Assembly: GCF_900100495.1 (NCBI RefSeq)
Contig: NZ_FNCT01000009.1
Location: forward strand, 62,001-126,000
Direction: 5' to 3'
Origin: Pseudomonas benzenivorans
GTDB taxonomy: Bacteria > Pseudomonadota > Gammaproteobacteria > Pseudomonadales > Pseudomonadaceae
Length of the DNA stretch: 64,000 nucleotides
How positions within the stretch are numbered: the first letter of the stretch is position 1; each line of letters opens with the position of its first letter. The notes beneath the pieces were generated by a model. It saw only the letters and a list, made by a program, of their open reading frames with translations, had not been told where the DNA came from and searched no databases. The position numbers were made by a program, and so were the translations under genes. This document shows, in pieces, positions 49,449-59,181 of this stretch.

Positions 49449-51497
49449 TTAGGCCTGTTCCCCGGCTTCCGGCAAGGTAAAGCCGGACACCGACTTGCGC
49501 ATCTCGCTGGCCATCTTGGCCAGGTTACCAATGCTCTTGGCGGTGGCCGTGGTGCCGGACGAGGTCTGCGAGGTGATCTCCTGGATCACGTTCATGGTGT
49601 TGGAAATATGGCCGGCCGAAGAGGCCTGCTGACGGGCGGCGTTGGAGATGTTCTGGATCAGCGCCGCGAGGGTCTTGGATACCTTCTCGATCTCCTCCAG
49701 GGCCACCCCGGCGTCCTGTGCCAGGCGCGCACCACGGACCACTTCGGAGGTGGTCTGCTCCATGGAGATCACCGCTTCGTTGGTGTCGGTCTGGATGGTC
49801 TTGACCAGTGCCTCGATCTGCTTGGTCGCCGCCGAGGAACGTTCCGCCAGGCGCTGGACTTCGTCCGCGACCACGGCGAAGCCGCGGCCGGCATCACCGG
49901 CCATGGAAGCCTGGATCGCGGCGTTGAGGGCGAGGATGTTGGTCTGGTCGGCAATGTCGTTGATCAGGCTGACGATGTCGCCGATCTCCTGGGACGATTC
50001 GCCGAGGCGCTTGATCCGCTTCGAGGTGTCCTGGATCTGCTCGCGGATGTTGTCCATGCCGGTGATGGTGTTGTGCACCACCTCGTTGCCCTTGTTGGCG
50101 ATGGCTACCGAACGTTCCGCTACCGCGGAGGATTCCGAGGCGTTCGCCGATACCTGGTCGATCGACACCGCCATTTCGTTGATCGCAGCCGATGCCCCGG
50201 CGATTTCCTGGGCCTGGTGCTCGGAAGCCTCGGCCAGGTGCATCGCCGTGGCCTGGGTTTCCTGGGCGGCGCCGGCAACCTGGACGGCGGTCAGGTTGAT
50301 GGTCGCTACCAGGTCGCGCAGCTGGTCGATGGAGTAGTTGATGGAGTCGGCGATGGCGCCGGTGAAGTCTTCGGTTACCGTCGCGGCCACGGTCAGGTCA
50401 CCGTCGGCGAGGTCGGCGATTTCATCGAGCAGACGCAGAATCGCCGCCTGGTTGCGCTCGTTCTTCTCGGCGGTCTCGCCCAGGCGACGGTTGGTTTCAC
50501 GCACCATGACGATACCGACGAGGATGATCGAGCCCAGGGCCAGGGCGCCCAGCACGTAACCGATCAGGGTGTTCAGCGCGCGGCCATCGGCCAGGTCTTC
50601 GAAGCCGCTGGCCAGGTCCGAGGCCTTGTCCAGCAGGGTTTGCGACATGCTGAAGATGGTGTTGGCGGACTCGCGCACCTGGAACAGTTCCGGCGAGGTC
50701 TCGAGGATCTCGTCCACCGAGCCGGAGACGAATTCGAACAGCTCGGAAATTTCCGCCAGGCGCTCGAGGGCTTCCGCGTCGGTGACCTTGGCGATTTCCA
50801 TCGCCGCGTTGCCTTCGAGCATGGCGTTCAGCACCCGGCCGAACAGGCTGGCGTCACGGCCGAACATGTCGGCGGCCTGGACCGAGTCCTGGTCACCAGC
50901 CAGCACCTTGTTCACCGAGCCGAGGATACGTTCGGCGAGCAGCGACTGGCGCTGGGCCACCGAGACCTGGGCGGCCGGCGCGCCGCTTTCCAGGAGGATG
51001 TCGACCACTTCCTCGTACTCGACCTGCAACTGCGGAATGGTTTCCGCCAGGGTCACGGCCACCTGGTGCAGGGAAAGCACGGTCTGCTCGCTGGCCAGGA
51101 TGGCGTCGGTATTTTGCCGCAAGCTGTCCCAGTCCTGCTGCACGGCAGCCATCTGCGCCTGCACGGCAGCCGGTGCCGAGGGCAAACCGCTCTCCTCGTT
51201 GCCGTCGGTCAGGTAACCCCAGCGGGTCTGGAAATCGTTGCGCGCATCGCGCAGCAGGCCGAACGCCTCGGCGGTACCGGCAGCCGCTTCGCTGGCGTTC
51301 TTGGCGATACGCTGGGACAGCACGCGCAGCTCGCCGGAGTGGCTGATGTATTCCGTATCGTAGTTGGACTGGGTGTTGATATAGGCGAAGTTGGCGAACA
51401 ACAGCACGATGGACACGATCAGGACGATGAACAGTCCGGCGATCAGCGTGCTGCTGCGCGTACCCGCGAATAGATTGCCTGCATTGAGTTTTTTCAT
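49449..51497 (-). CDS. pilJ: PilJ, type IV pilus methyl-accepting chemoreceptor
   Basis: The 682-residue product from ATG 51497 ([12 protein letters not shown]) has the same length as I recall for PAO1 PilJ. A first membrane helix ([20 protein letters not shown]) precedes a periplasmic region with two PilJ domains; the first contains [15 protein letters not shown]. The second membrane helix ([21 protein letters not shown]) leads to HAMP and the signalling hairpin, tip [20 protein letters not shown]. It senses pilus-linked surface contact and controls ChpA. Confidence 0.96.
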   Translation of the reverse strand: MKKLNAGNLFAGTRSSTLIAGLFIVLIVSIVLLFANFAYINTQSNYDTEYISHSGELRVLSQRIAKNASEAAAGTAEAFGLLRDARNDFQTRWGYLTDGNEESGLPSAPAAVQAQMAAVQQDWDSLRQNTDAILASEQTVLSLHQVAVTLAETIPQLQVEYEEVVDILLESGAPAAQVSVAQRQSLLAERILGSVNKVLAGDQDSVQAADMFGRDASLFGRVLNAMLEGNAAMEIAKVTDAEALERLAEISELFEFVSGSVDEILETSPELFQVRESANTIFSMSQTLLDKASDLASGFEDLADGRALNTLIGYVLGALALGSIILVGIVMVRETNRRLGETAEKNERNQAAILRLLDEIADLADGDLTVAATVTEDFTGAIADSINYSIDQLRDLVATINLTAVQVAGAAQETQATAMHLAEASEHQAQEIAGASAAINEMAVSIDQVSANASESSAVAERSVAIANKGNEVVHNTITGMDNIREQIQDTSKRIKRLGESSQEIGDIVSLINDIADQTNILALNAAIQASMAGDAGRGFAVVADEVQRLAERSSAATKQIEALVKTIQTDTNEAVISMEQTTSEVVRGARLAQDAGVALEEIEKVSKTLAALIQNISNAARQQASSAGHISNTMNVIQEITSQTSSGTTATAKSIGNLAKMASEMRKSVSGFTLPEAGEQA

Positions 51498-51581
51498 TAT
51501 CTGGCCCCCGCCTGGACCGACCGCACTACGGTTCCCATGTAACGCCAAAAGGCCGGCAAAGCCGACCCCACCGAAAAGCTG

Positions 51582-52118
51582 TCAATACGCCACATCGAGA
51601 AACCCCTGATGCTGGGCCAGCGCGTGAGGGCTGAACACCAACCAGGGTTGCTCGCGTTGAAAGACGCCGTAGATAAACGGCGCGATGGACGCTTCGAGCG
51701 GCGGCAGCCGCTCGGAGAAGGAGTCCACCGGAAAGTGCTGCATGCCGAACACTTCATCGACCGTCAGCCCGGCGAAGACTTCCTGGTGATCGACCACCAG
51801 CACCCGCCGTTGCTTGCGCAGCGGCGACAGCTCGTTGCCGAAGAAGCCGCACAGGTCCATCACCGGCAGCAGGCGGCCGCGCACGTTGGCGACACCCTTG
51901 ACCCAGCTCTTCACCCCGGGCAACAAGGTATAGCGCGGCTCGTGCAGCACTTCGCCGACCTCGCCCATCGGCGCGACGAAGAACCGCTCGCCCATGCGAA
52001 AGCCGATGCCGCTCCAGGTCTGTACCGCCGCTTGCTGCGAAGGCAGGCCAGCCGCCAGCAATCGACAGCGCTGGTCGATGTCGAGGAGGATCTGAAAAGG
52101 AGTCTGCGCGTCCGACAT
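51582..52118 (-). CDS. pilI: PilI, CheW-like adaptor
   Basis: A 178-residue CheW-domain protein (SGIGFRMGERFFVAPMGEVGEVLHEPR, then VANVRGRLLPVMDLCGFFG, then LVVDHQEVFAGLTVDEVFG). It couples PilJ to ChpA. The AAAAGGAG stretch before ATG 52118 is a good ribosome-binding site. Confidence 0.95.
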   Translation of the reverse strand: MSDAQTPFQILLDIDQRCRLLAAGLPSQQAAVQTWSGIGFRMGERFFVAPMGEVGEVLHEPRYTLLPGVKSWVKGVANVRGRLLPVMDLCGFFGNELSPLRKQRRVLVVDHQEVFAGLTVDEVFGMQHFPVDSFSERLPPLEASIAPFIYGVFQREQPWLVFSPHALAQHQGFLDVAY

Positions 52119-52162
52119 GCCAACCGTGGCCTTTTATTATTTAGTGGCGGACTGGCGCGGCA

Positions 52163-52528
52163 TCAGCCGGCCAACACCGCATTCAGGGTCTTCAACAGCG
52201 TTTCTTCGTCGACCGGCTTGGTCAGGTAATCCTTCGCGCCCTGGCGCTTGCCCCAGACCTTGTCGGTTTCCTGATCCTTGGTGGTGACGATGATCACCGG
52301 GATGTGGCTGGTGTCGGCATCCTTGGTCAGTTGGCGGGTCGCCTGAAAGCCGTTGAGCCCCGGCATGACGATGTCCATCAGCACCGCATCGGGCTTCTCC
52401 TGGCGAGCCAGGGCGACGCCGTCCGCACCGTTTTCCGCCTTGAGCACCTGATGGCCGTGCTTTTCCAGCATGGCGGTCAGCTTGTACATCTCGGTCGGCG
52501 AGTCATCAACAATCAGAATTCGAGCCAT
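52163..52528 (-). CDS. pilH: PilH, single-domain response regulator
   Basis: A 121-residue receiver starting MARILIVDDSPTEMYKL, with phosphoacceptor Asp52 in LMDIVMPG, a conserved Thr in IIVTTKD and Lys in TKPVD. ATG 52528 is preferred over ATG 52540 (MGNTMARI). In P. aeruginosa PilH counters PilG output and acts with PilT-driven retraction. It has no output domain. Confidence 0.96.
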   Translation of the reverse strand: MARILIVDDSPTEMYKLTAMLEKHGHQVLKAENGADGVALARQEKPDAVLMDIVMPGLNGFQATRQLTKDADTSHIPVIIVTTKDQETDKVWGKRQGAKDYLTKPVDEETLLKTLNAVLAG

Positions 52529-52576
52529 GGTGTTTCCCAATACATGAAGAGGCGTCTAAGGCAGTCCAGCCAGACG

Positions 52577-52984
52577 TCAGGATGCTTGTTCCACCGGGAT
52601 GAAGTCGGGGACGTGGGCCTTGATCGCGCCGAGCAGCTCTTCCTTGCTGAAGGGCTTGGTCAGGTACTGATCGGAGCCGACGATGCGCCCCTTGGCCTTG
52701 TCGAACAAGCCGTCCTTGGAGGACAGCATGATCACCGGGGTGGACTTGAAAGCACTGTTGTTCTTGATCAGGGCACAGGTTTGATAGCCATCGAGCCGCG
52801 GCATCATGATGTCGACAAAAATGATATTCGGATGGGTATCGGCGATCTTTGCCAAGGCATCGAAGCCATCCACCGCGGTGATCACCTCGCAACCCACCTT
52901 TTTCAGCAGGGTTTCCGCAGTGCGACGAATCGTCTTCGAATCGTCGATCACCATCACCCTCAAACCCTCGGAATGCTGTTCCAT
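52577..52984 (-). CDS. pilG: PilG, single-domain response regulator
   Basis: A 135-residue receiver (MEQHSEGLRVMVIDDSKTIRRTAE), phosphoacceptor Asp58 in FVDIMMPRLDG and Lys in TKPFSKEELLGAI. ATG 52984 is used; the frame is open to 53014. PilG promotes pilus extension through PilB and raises cAMP through CyaB in P. aeruginosa. It is the first gene of the pilGHIJK-chpABC operon, which reads leftward here. Confidence 0.96.
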   Translation of the reverse strand: MEQHSEGLRVMVIDDSKTIRRTAETLLKKVGCEVITAVDGFDALAKIADTHPNIIFVDIMMPRLDGYQTCALIKNNSAFKSTPVIMLSSKDGLFDKAKGRIVGSDQYLTKPFSKEELLGAIKAHVPDFIPVEQAS

Positions 52985-53023
52985 GTTTGCCCTACCATCG
53001 CCTCGGTGAGTCATTATTTTTGC

Positions 53024-53053
53024 GATATATCAGTGCGCCTGAGGCCCTGTCAG
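53024..53053 (-). promoter_or_regulatory. Possible promoter of the pilG operon
   Basis: On the minus strand CTGACA (53053-53048) is followed by an AT-rich GATATATC palindrome; a -10 of GATATA (53031-53026) gives a 16-base spacer, or TATATC (53029-53024) an 18-base one. Transcription would start just upstream of pilG. Supported by sequence fit only. Confidence 0.4.
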
Positions 53054-53223
53054 CGATGGCTGCAAGCCAATCGTCGGGCCTTTTTAGCACACTCTCCAGA
53101 CGCAAGCTATAAGCCCCGGAAGGGCAAGGTTTTTCCTTGACCACCCGGCTCGTCGGCGCCACCCTGGCGCCACACGCTAGTCTCGGCGCCCTTCAACTGC
53201 CGCCCTTAACCGGAGAATCCCCC

Positions 53224-54186
53224 ATGAGCATTCGCCTCGGCATAGTCATGGACCCCATCGCCCAGATCGCCTTCAAGAAGGACAGCTCGCTGGCCATGTT
53301 ACTGGCCGCCCAGAAGCGTGGCTGGTCGCTCTTCTATATGGAGCAGAAAGACCTGTACCAGGCCAACGGCGAGGCCCGCGCCCGCCTGTGTCCACTCCAG
53401 GTATTCAACGATCCGCAGCGCTGGTTCGAGCTGGGCGACGAACTCGACGAACCGCTGAGCGATCTCGACGTGATCCTGATGCGCAAGGATCCGCCCTTCG
53501 ACAACGAGTTCGTCTACACCACCTACCTGCTGGAACAGGCCGAGCAGGCCGGCGTGCTGGTGGTCAACCGCCCGCAGAGCCTGCGCGACTGCAACGAGAA
53601 GCTCTTCGCCACGCAGTTTCCCCAGTGCACGCCGCCAACCCTGGTCAGCCGCCGATCCGACATTCTGCGCGAGTTTGCCAAAGAGCAACGTGACATCATT
53701 CTCAAACCCCTGGATGGCATGGGCGGTTCCTCGATCTTTCGCCACTGCGAGGGCGACCCCAACCTCTCGGTGATCCTCGAGACCCTCACCAGCCACGGCA
53801 AGCAGCAGATCATGGCGCAACGCTACCTGCCGGCCATCAGCGAGGGCGACAAGCGCATCCTGATGATCGACGGCGAACCGGTCCCCTACTGCCTGGCGCG
53901 CATCCCGGCGCACGGCGAAACCCGCGGCAACCTCGCCGCCGGCGGCCGCGGCGAAGCCCGCCCGCTGAGCGAGCGCGACCGCGAGATCGCCGCCGCCGTC
54001 GGCCCGACCCTGCGCGAGAAAGGCCTGCTGTTCGTCGGCCTGGACGTGATCGGCGACTACCTGACCGAGATCAACGTGACCAGCCCGACCTGCATCCGCG
54101 AGATCGATGCGGCCTTCGATACCCGTATCGGCGAGCGCCTGATGGACAAGATCGCCGAGAAGCTCAATGCGCGCAGTGCTTCATAG
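53224..54186 (+). CDS. gshB: Glutathione synthetase
   Basis: The product is 320 residues from ATG 53224 (MSIRLGIVMDPIAQIAFKKDSS), after GGAGA; the upstream frame is leader. It is an ATP-grasp enzyme: RKDPPFDNEF, KPLDGMGGSSIFR (the glycine loop), RGNLAAGGRGEARPLSERD and the metal-binding EINVTSPTC. It joins gamma-glutamylcysteine and glycine. It is divergent from pilG and is followed by tonB3 55 bp later. Confidence 0.97.
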   Translation: MSIRLGIVMDPIAQIAFKKDSSLAMLLAAQKRGWSLFYMEQKDLYQANGEARARLCPLQVFNDPQRWFELGDELDEPLSDLDVILMRKDPPFDNEFVYTTYLLEQAEQAGVLVVNRPQSLRDCNEKLFATQFPQCTPPTLVSRRSDILREFAKEQRDIILKPLDGMGGSSIFRHCEGDPNLSVILETLTSHGKQQIMAQRYLPAISEGDKRILMIDGEPVPYCLARIPAHGETRGNLAAGGRGEARPLSERDREIAAAVGPTLREKGLLFVGLDVIGDYLTEINVTSPTCIREIDAAFDTRIGERLMDKIAEKLNARSAS

Positions 54187-54241
54187 ACTTTTGCCCAAGC
54201 CCTCGGCAGACTGCGCGACAACCTGAACTGACCGAAACGCG

Positions 54242-55138
54242 ATGAACGCAGCCGCCACCCCACCCGATGCCATCTCCGCCGGTGTTCGCCCGGCGGATCG
54301 CCTGGGGTTCACCCTGTTCCTCGCCACCGTCCTGCATGCTGCACTGATTCTCGGCCTGGGCTTCAGCCTGGCCGAGCCCAACCAGATCAGCAAGACCCTG
54401 GAAATCACCCTGTCGACCTTCAAGAGCGAGGAGAAGCCGAAACAGGCCGACTTCCTCGCCCAGGACAACCAGCAAGGCAGCGGCACCCTGGAACACAAGG
54501 CCGCGCCAAGGACCACCGAGCAGGCGCTGTTCCAGGACACCCAGGTCAAACGCGTGACGCCCCCTGCCGCCCCGCAACAACCGACGAAGCCTCAGGAAGC
54601 ACCGAAAGCCGCCGTCGCCACCCGCGCGCCGCAGCCACAGAAGACCCCGATCAAGCGCGAGCAAGCCAAGCCGACCCCGCAGGCACCTCCGGCGCCAGTG
54701 TTCGACAGCGCGCAACTGTCGGCGGAAATCGCCAGCCTGGAGGCCGAACTGGCCCAGGACATCCAGCAATACGCCAAGCGCCCGAAGATCCATCGCCTCA
54801 ACGCCGCCTCGACCATGCGCGACAAGGGCGCCTGGTACAAGGACGAGTGGCGCAAGAAGGTCGAACGCATCGGCAACCTCAACTACCCGGACGACGCACG
54901 CCGCCAGCAGATCTACGGCAGCCTGCGCCTGCTGGTATCGATCAACCGCGACGGCACCCTGTATGAAGTGCAGGTGCTGGAGTCCTCCGGACAGCGCCTG
55001 CTCGACCAGGCGGCGCTGCGCATCGTGCGCCTGGCCGCGCCCTTCGCCCCCTTCACCGGCGACCTGGCCGATATCGACCGCCTGGAAATCATTCGCACCT
55101 GGCGTTTCGAGCGCGGCGACCGGCTGTCCAGCCGCTGA
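54242..55138 (+). CDS. tonB3: TonB-type energy transducer, TonB3-like
   Basis: A 298-residue protein with one N-terminal membrane helix (LGFTLFLATVLHAALILGLGFSLA, about 21-44), a Pro/Lys/Gln-rich spacer, a short coiled segment and a C-terminal TonB domain (YPDDARRQQIYGSLRLLVSINRDGTL...WRFERGDRL). TonB proteins pass energy from ExbB/ExbD to outer-membrane receptors. The location matches PA0406 (tonB3), which was linked to twitching motility and pilus assembly in P. aeruginosa. No exbB/exbD genes are nearby. The context next to the Pil-Chp operon fits a surface motility role. Confidence 0.9.
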   Translation: MNAAATPPDAISAGVRPADRLGFTLFLATVLHAALILGLGFSLAEPNQISKTLEITLSTFKSEEKPKQADFLAQDNQQGSGTLEHKAAPRTTEQALFQDTQVKRVTPPAAPQQPTKPQEAPKAAVATRAPQPQKTPIKREQAKPTPQAPPAPVFDSAQLSAEIASLEAELAQDIQQYAKRPKIHRLNAASTMRDKGAWYKDEWRKKVERIGNLNYPDDARRQQIYGSLRLLVSINRDGTLYEVQVLESSGQRLLDQAALRIVRLAAPFAPFTGDLADIDRLEIIRTWRFERGDRLSSR

Positions 55139-55210
55139 CTCGTCAAGCAAAACGCCGTTGGCGATGCTTTCAGCTTCCAGCCTCGGGCTTCAGGCTTTAA
55201 GCTAACGGAC

Positions 55211-55780
55211 ATGAAAGACGCCAGCCCCAGCTACCTCAAGCACCACCTGCTGATCGCCATGCCGCACATGGCCGATCCGCATTTCGCGCAGACCGTGATC
55301 TACCTGGTCGAACATAACGAGCAGGGCGCCATGGGCCTGGTGATCAACCGCCCGAACGGCCTCAACCTGGCCGATGTGCTGGAGCAGTTGCGCCCGGACG
55401 AGGAACCGCCAGAGCGCTGCCTGAGCCTGCCGATCTTCTCCGGCGGGCCGGTGCAGACCGACCGCGGCTTCGTCCTGCACCCGGCCGGCCGGCAGTTCCA
55501 GGCGACCCTGGCGCTGGGCGAACTGGGCCTGTCCACCTCGCAGGACGTGCTGTTCGCCATCGCCGACGGCAGCGGTCCGGAAAAGCACCTGATCACCCTC
55601 GGCTACGCCGGCTGGGACGCTGGCCAACTGGAAGCCGAGCTGGCCGACAACGCCTGGCTGACCTGTCCGGCCGACAACGCCATCCTCTTCGACCTGCCCT
55701 TCGATCAACGCCTGAATGCCGCGGCGGCGCGCCTGGGGGTCAACCTCAGCCTGCTCACCTCGCAAGCCGGGCACGCCTGA
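55211..55780 (+). CDS. YqgE/AlgH family protein (UPF0301)
   Basis: The 189-residue product begins MKDASPSYLKHHLLIAMPHM and has the family pattern HFAQTVIYLVEHNEQGAMGLVINRP, IFSGGPVQTDRGFVLH and LGYAGWDAGQLEAEL. It corresponds to AlgH/YqgE, whose molecular role is unknown; in P. aeruginosa algH was connected with alginate control. Its stop overlaps the ruvX start by one base (TGATG), so translation is coupled. Confidence 0.93.
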   Translation: MKDASPSYLKHHLLIAMPHMADPHFAQTVIYLVEHNEQGAMGLVINRPNGLNLADVLEQLRPDEEPPERCLSLPIFSGGPVQTDRGFVLHPAGRQFQATLALGELGLSTSQDVLFAIADGSGPEKHLITLGYAGWDAGQLEAELADNAWLTCPADNAILFDLPFDQRLNAAAARLGVNLSLLTSQAGHA

Positions 55781-56223
55781 TGGCCGAAGCGAGCGCCAAG
55801 CCGCTGCGTTTGCTGCTGGGCTTCGACTACGGCAGCAAACAGATCGGCGTCGCCGTCGGTCAGGCCATCACCGGCCAGGCCCGCGAGCTGTGCGTGCTGA
55901 AGGCGCAGAATGGCGTACCGGACTGGCAGCGGGTCGAAGCACTGATCCGCGAATGGCAACCCGATGCCATAATCGTCGGCCTGCCGCTGAACATGGACGG
56001 CACGCCGAGCGAGATGAGCGCCCGCGCGGAGAAGTTCGCCCGCCGCCTCCATGGCCGTTTCAACCTGCCCGTGCACACCCATGACGAACGCCTGACCACC
56101 TACGCGGCCAAAGGCGAACGCCTGCAGCAGGGGCAGAGCGGCGGCTATCGCGAACGCCCGGTCGACGCCCTGGCGGCTGCCCTGTTGCTGGAAGGCTGGC
56201 TGGCCGAGCACGGCCCCAGCTGA
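55780..56223 (+). CDS. ruvX: Holliday junction resolvase-like protein RuvX/YqgF
   Basis: The 147-residue product has an RNase H-like fold: [15 protein letters not shown] with the first catalytic Asp, [21 protein letters not shown] and the final Asp in [16 protein letters not shown]. YqgF proteins process the 5' end of pre-16S rRNA and were first described as a candidate Holliday junction nuclease. It overlaps yqgE by one base, an order conserved in many proteobacteria. Confidence 0.95.
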   Translation: MAEASAKPLRLLLGFDYGSKQIGVAVGQAITGQARELCVLKAQNGVPDWQRVEALIREWQPDAIIVGLPLNMDGTPSEMSARAEKFARRLHGRFNLPVHTHDERLTTYAAKGERLQQGQSGGYRERPVDALAAALLLEGWLAEHGPS

Positions 56224-56252
56224 CGCCACGCCCGGCCCACAAGGAGCACCCG

Positions 56253-56759
56253 ATGAATCTACCCGACCCCGCCGAACTGCTGCCGCAAATGGCCAGTGCG
56301 CTGATCAAGCATCTCAACCATCGACAGATCGCCGAGCCGCGCTTCATCGGCATCCGCACCGGCGGCGTGTGGGTCGCCCGGGCGCTCCTGGAAACCCTCG
56401 GCAACCACGAGCCGCTGGGCATTCTCGACGTATCGTTCTACCGCGACGACTTCACCCAGAGCGGCCTGCATCCGCAAGTCAAACCCTCGGAGCTGCCGTT
56501 CGAGATCGAAGGCCAGCATCTGGTGCTGATCGATGACGTACTGATGAGCGGGCGCACCATCCGCGCGGCGCTCAACGAACTGTTCGACTACGGCCGCCCG
56601 GCCAGCGTGACTCTCGCCTGCCTGCTCGACCTGAATGCCCGCGAACTGCCGATCCGCCCCGACGTGGTCGGTGCGACCCTGTCGCTGGCCGCCAATCAGC
56701 GGGTAAAATTGTCCGGCCCCACGCCGCTGACCCTCGAACTCCAGACGCTCGCCAACTGA
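56253..56759 (+). CDS. pyrR: PyrR, pyrimidine regulator/uracil phosphoribosyltransferase
   Basis: A 168-residue type I phosphoribosyltransferase with [13 protein letters not shown] and the PRPP loop [17 protein letters not shown]. In Bacillus PyrR binds mRNA; in Pseudomonas it has been reported to affect pyr gene expression, while the uracil phosphoribosyltransferase activity is common. It precedes pyrB by 13 bp. I see no attenuator hairpin between ruvX and pyrR (29 bp), so RNA-based control at this point is not evident. Confidence 0.95.
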   Translation: MNLPDPAELLPQMASALIKHLNHRQIAEPRFIGIRTGGVWVARALLETLGNHEPLGILDVSFYRDDFTQSGLHPQVKPSELPFEIEGQHLVLIDDVLMSGRTIRAALNELFDYGRPASVTLACLLDLNARELPIRPDVVGATLSLAANQRVKLSGPTPLTLELQTLAN

Positions 56760-56772
56760 GACCCCCTTCGCG

Positions 56773-57783
56773 ATGACGCCGATTGATGCCAAGCGCCCGC
56801 TGCAGCTGAACGACCAAGGCCAGCTGCGCCACTTCCTCTCGCTCGACGGCCTGCCCCGCGCGCTGCTGACGGAAATCCTCGACACCGCCGACTCCTTCCT
56901 CGAAGTCGGCGCCCGCGCGGTGAAGAAGGTCCCGCTGCTGCGCGGCAAGACCGTGTGCAACGTGTTCTTCGAGAACTCCACGCGCACCCGCACCACCTTC
57001 GAGCTGGCCGCCCAGCGCCTGTCCGCCGACGTCATCACCCTCAACGTGTCGACCTCCTCGACCAGCAAGGGCGAGACGCTGTTCGACACCTTGCGCAATC
57101 TCGAGGCCATGGCCGCCGATATCTTCGTGGTGCGGCATGCCGATTCCGGCGCCGCGCACTTCATCGCCGAGCATGTCTGCCCGAACCTGGCGATCATCAA
57201 TGGCGGCGACGGCCGCCACGCGCACCCGACCCAGGGCATGCTCGACATGCTGACCATCCGCCGGCACAAGGGCGGCTTCGAGAAGCTCTCGGTGGCGATC
57301 GTCGGCGACATCCTGCATTCGCGGGTGGCGCGCTCGAACATGCTGGCGCTGAAGACCCTCGGCTGCCCGGACATCCGCGTGATCGCACCGAAGACCCTGC
57401 TGCCGGTCGGCATCGAGCAGTACGGGGTGACCGTCTACAGCGACCTGGCCGCCGGCCTCAAGGACGTAGACGTGGTGATCATGCTGCGCCTGCAACGCGA
57501 GCGCATGCAGGGTGGCCTGTTGCCCAGCGAGGGCGAGTTCTACCGGCTGTTCGGCCTCACCGAGCAACGCCTGGCCCTGGCCAAGCCGGGCGCCCTGGTG
57601 ATGCACCCGGGACCGATCAACCGCGGCGTGGAGATCGAGTCGGCGGTGGCCGACGGCCCGCAGTCGGTGATCCTCAACCAGGTCACCTACGGCATCGCCG
57701 TGCGCATGGCCGTGCTGTCCATGGCCATGAGCGGGCAGACCGCCCAGCGCCAACTCAACCAAGACTCCGAGGAGCCCAACTGA
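56773..57783 (+). CDS. pyrB: Aspartate carbamoyltransferase catalytic subunit
   Basis: The 336-residue product has the carbamoyl phosphate loop STRTRTTFE, the [11 protein letters not shown] motif and MLRLQRERM for aspartate binding. An N-terminal extension (about 20 residues, [19 protein letters not shown]) is typical of the Pseudomonas class A enzyme. It commits carbamoyl phosphate to pyrimidine synthesis. Its stop overlaps the pyrC' start by one base; the product assembles with that protein as a dodecamer in pseudomonads. Confidence 0.97.
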   Translation: MTPIDAKRPLQLNDQGQLRHFLSLDGLPRALLTEILDTADSFLEVGARAVKKVPLLRGKTVCNVFFENSTRTRTTFELAAQRLSADVITLNVSTSSTSKGETLFDTLRNLEAMAADIFVVRHADSGAAHFIAEHVCPNLAIINGGDGRHAHPTQGMLDMLTIRRHKGGFEKLSVAIVGDILHSRVARSNMLALKTLGCPDIRVIAPKTLLPVGIEQYGVTVYSDLAAGLKDVDVVIMLRLQRERMQGGLLPSEGEFYRLFGLTEQRLALAKPGALVMHPGPINRGVEIESAVADGPQSVILNQVTYGIAVRMAVLSMAMSGQTAQRQLNQDSEEPN

Positions 57784-59054
57784 TGCGTACCGCGATCCTC
57801 GGCGCCCGCGTCATCGACCCGAGCAGTGGCTTCGACCAGGTCGCCGACCTCTATATCGAAGGCGGCAAGCTCATCGCCATCGGCCAGCCCCCGGCCGGCT
57901 TCAATGCCGAGAAGACCCTCGACGCCCAGGGCCTGGTCGCCGCCCCCGGCCTGGTCGACCTGTCCGTTGCCCTGCGTGAGCCGGGCTACAGCCGCAAGGG
58001 CAGCATCGCCAGCGAAACCCTGGCCGCCGCTGCCGGCGGCGTCACCAGCCTGTGCTGCCCACCGCTGACCAAACCGGTGCTGGACACCCCGGCGGTGGCC
58101 GAACTGGTGCTCGACCGCGCACGCGAGGCCGGCCACGCCAAGGTCTTCCCCATCGGCGCGCTGAGCAGGAATCTCGCCGGCGAGCAACTGGCCGAGCTGG
58201 TCGCCCTGCGCGATGCCGGCTGCGTGGCCTTCGGCAACGGCCTGGAGAGCTTCCGCAATAACCGCACCCTGCGCCGCGCTCTGGAATATGCGGCGACCTT
58301 CGACCTGACGGTGGTCTTCCACTCCCAGGACCACGACCTGGCCGAAGGCGGCCTGGCCCACGAGGGCGCCACCGCCAGCTTCCTCGGCCTGCCGGGCATC
58401 CCGGAAAGCGCCGAGACCGTGGCCCTGGCCCGCGACCTGCTGCTGGTCGAGCAGAGTGGCGTGCGCGCGCACTTCAGCCAGCTGACCAGCGCCCGCGGCG
58501 CCCAGCTGATCGCCGAGGCCCAGGCCCGCGGCCTGCCGGTGAGCGCCGACGTTGCCTTGTATCAGCTGATCCTCACCGACGAGGCGTTGAGCGACTTCTC
58601 CAGCCTCTACCACGTGCAGCCGCCGCTGCGCAGCGCGGCAGACCGCGACGGCCTGCGCGAGGCGGTGAAGTCCGGGGTGATCGCGGCCATCGCCAGCCAT
58701 CACCAGCCGCATGAGCGCGATGCCAAGCTGGCCCCGTTCGGCGCCACCGAGCCCGGCATCAGCAGCGTGCAGCTGTTGTTGCCGCTGGCCCTGAGCCTGG
58801 TGCAGGACGGCCTGCTCGACCTGCCGACCCTGCTCGCCCGCCTCAGCGCCGGCCCGGCCGACGCCCTGCGCCTGCCGGCCGGCCGCCTGGCCGTCGGCGC
58901 AGCGGCCGACCTGCTGCTGTTCGACCCGCAGGCCTCGACCCTGGCCGGGGAAAGCTGGTACTCCAAGGGCGCCAACTGCCCGTTCATCGGCCACTGCCTG
59001 CCGGGCGCGGTGCGCTACACCCTGGTCGACGGGCATATCAGCTACCAGGCCTGA
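57783..59054 (+). CDS. PyrC', inactive dihydroorotase partner of PyrB
   Basis: The 423-residue product follows the dihydroorotase/amidohydrolase fold throughout, but the metal-binding His-x-His is lost: the usual DxHVHxRxPG reads DLSVALREPG. Other metal ligands are also absent from the expected places (FHSQDHD). This is the pseudo-dihydroorotase PyrC' known in Pseudomonas, needed for ATCase assembly rather than catalysis. Start ATG 57783 overlaps the pyrB TGA. An active dihydroorotase must be encoded elsewhere. Confidence 0.93.
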   Translation: MRTAILGARVIDPSSGFDQVADLYIEGGKLIAIGQPPAGFNAEKTLDAQGLVAAPGLVDLSVALREPGYSRKGSIASETLAAAAGGVTSLCCPPLTKPVLDTPAVAELVLDRAREAGHAKVFPIGALSRNLAGEQLAELVALRDAGCVAFGNGLESFRNNRTLRRALEYAATFDLTVVFHSQDHDLAEGGLAHEGATASFLGLPGIPESAETVALARDLLLVEQSGVRAHFSQLTSARGAQLIAEAQARGLPVSADVALYQLILTDEALSDFSSLYHVQPPLRSAADRDGLREAVKSGVIAAIASHHQPHERDAKLAPFGATEPGISSVQLLLPLALSLVQDGLLDLPTLLARLSAGPADALRLPAGRLAVGAAADLLLFDPQASTLAGESWYSKGANCPFIGHCLPGAVRYTLVDGHISYQA

Positions 59055-59066
59055 GGTGGACACCCC

Positions 59067-59141
59067 CGTAGGGTGCGCCGCGCGCACCAGCGGCGCTCGC
59101 TTGACGGTGCGCACGGCCTAGGCGGCCCCACGCACCCTACG
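59067..59141. repeat. 75-bp palindromic element after pyrC'
   Basis: CGTAGGGTGCG (59067-59077) and CGCACCCTACG (59131-59141) are perfect inverted repeats, with GGTGCGCACGGCC inside. It shares the GTAGGGTG end with the 29976-30130 element but has a GCGC-type variant core. It lies 12 bases past the pyrC' stop and could fold in the mRNA. Confidence 0.8.
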
Positions 59142-59181
59142 AGATCGGCGCATTGCTGCGCAGGCCGGCGTATGGATTCCG

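Noticed and set aside
57783..59054. Functional dihydroorotase gene pyrC
   Set aside because: The metal-binding His-x-His is absent, so the gene is called as the inactive PyrC' subunit.
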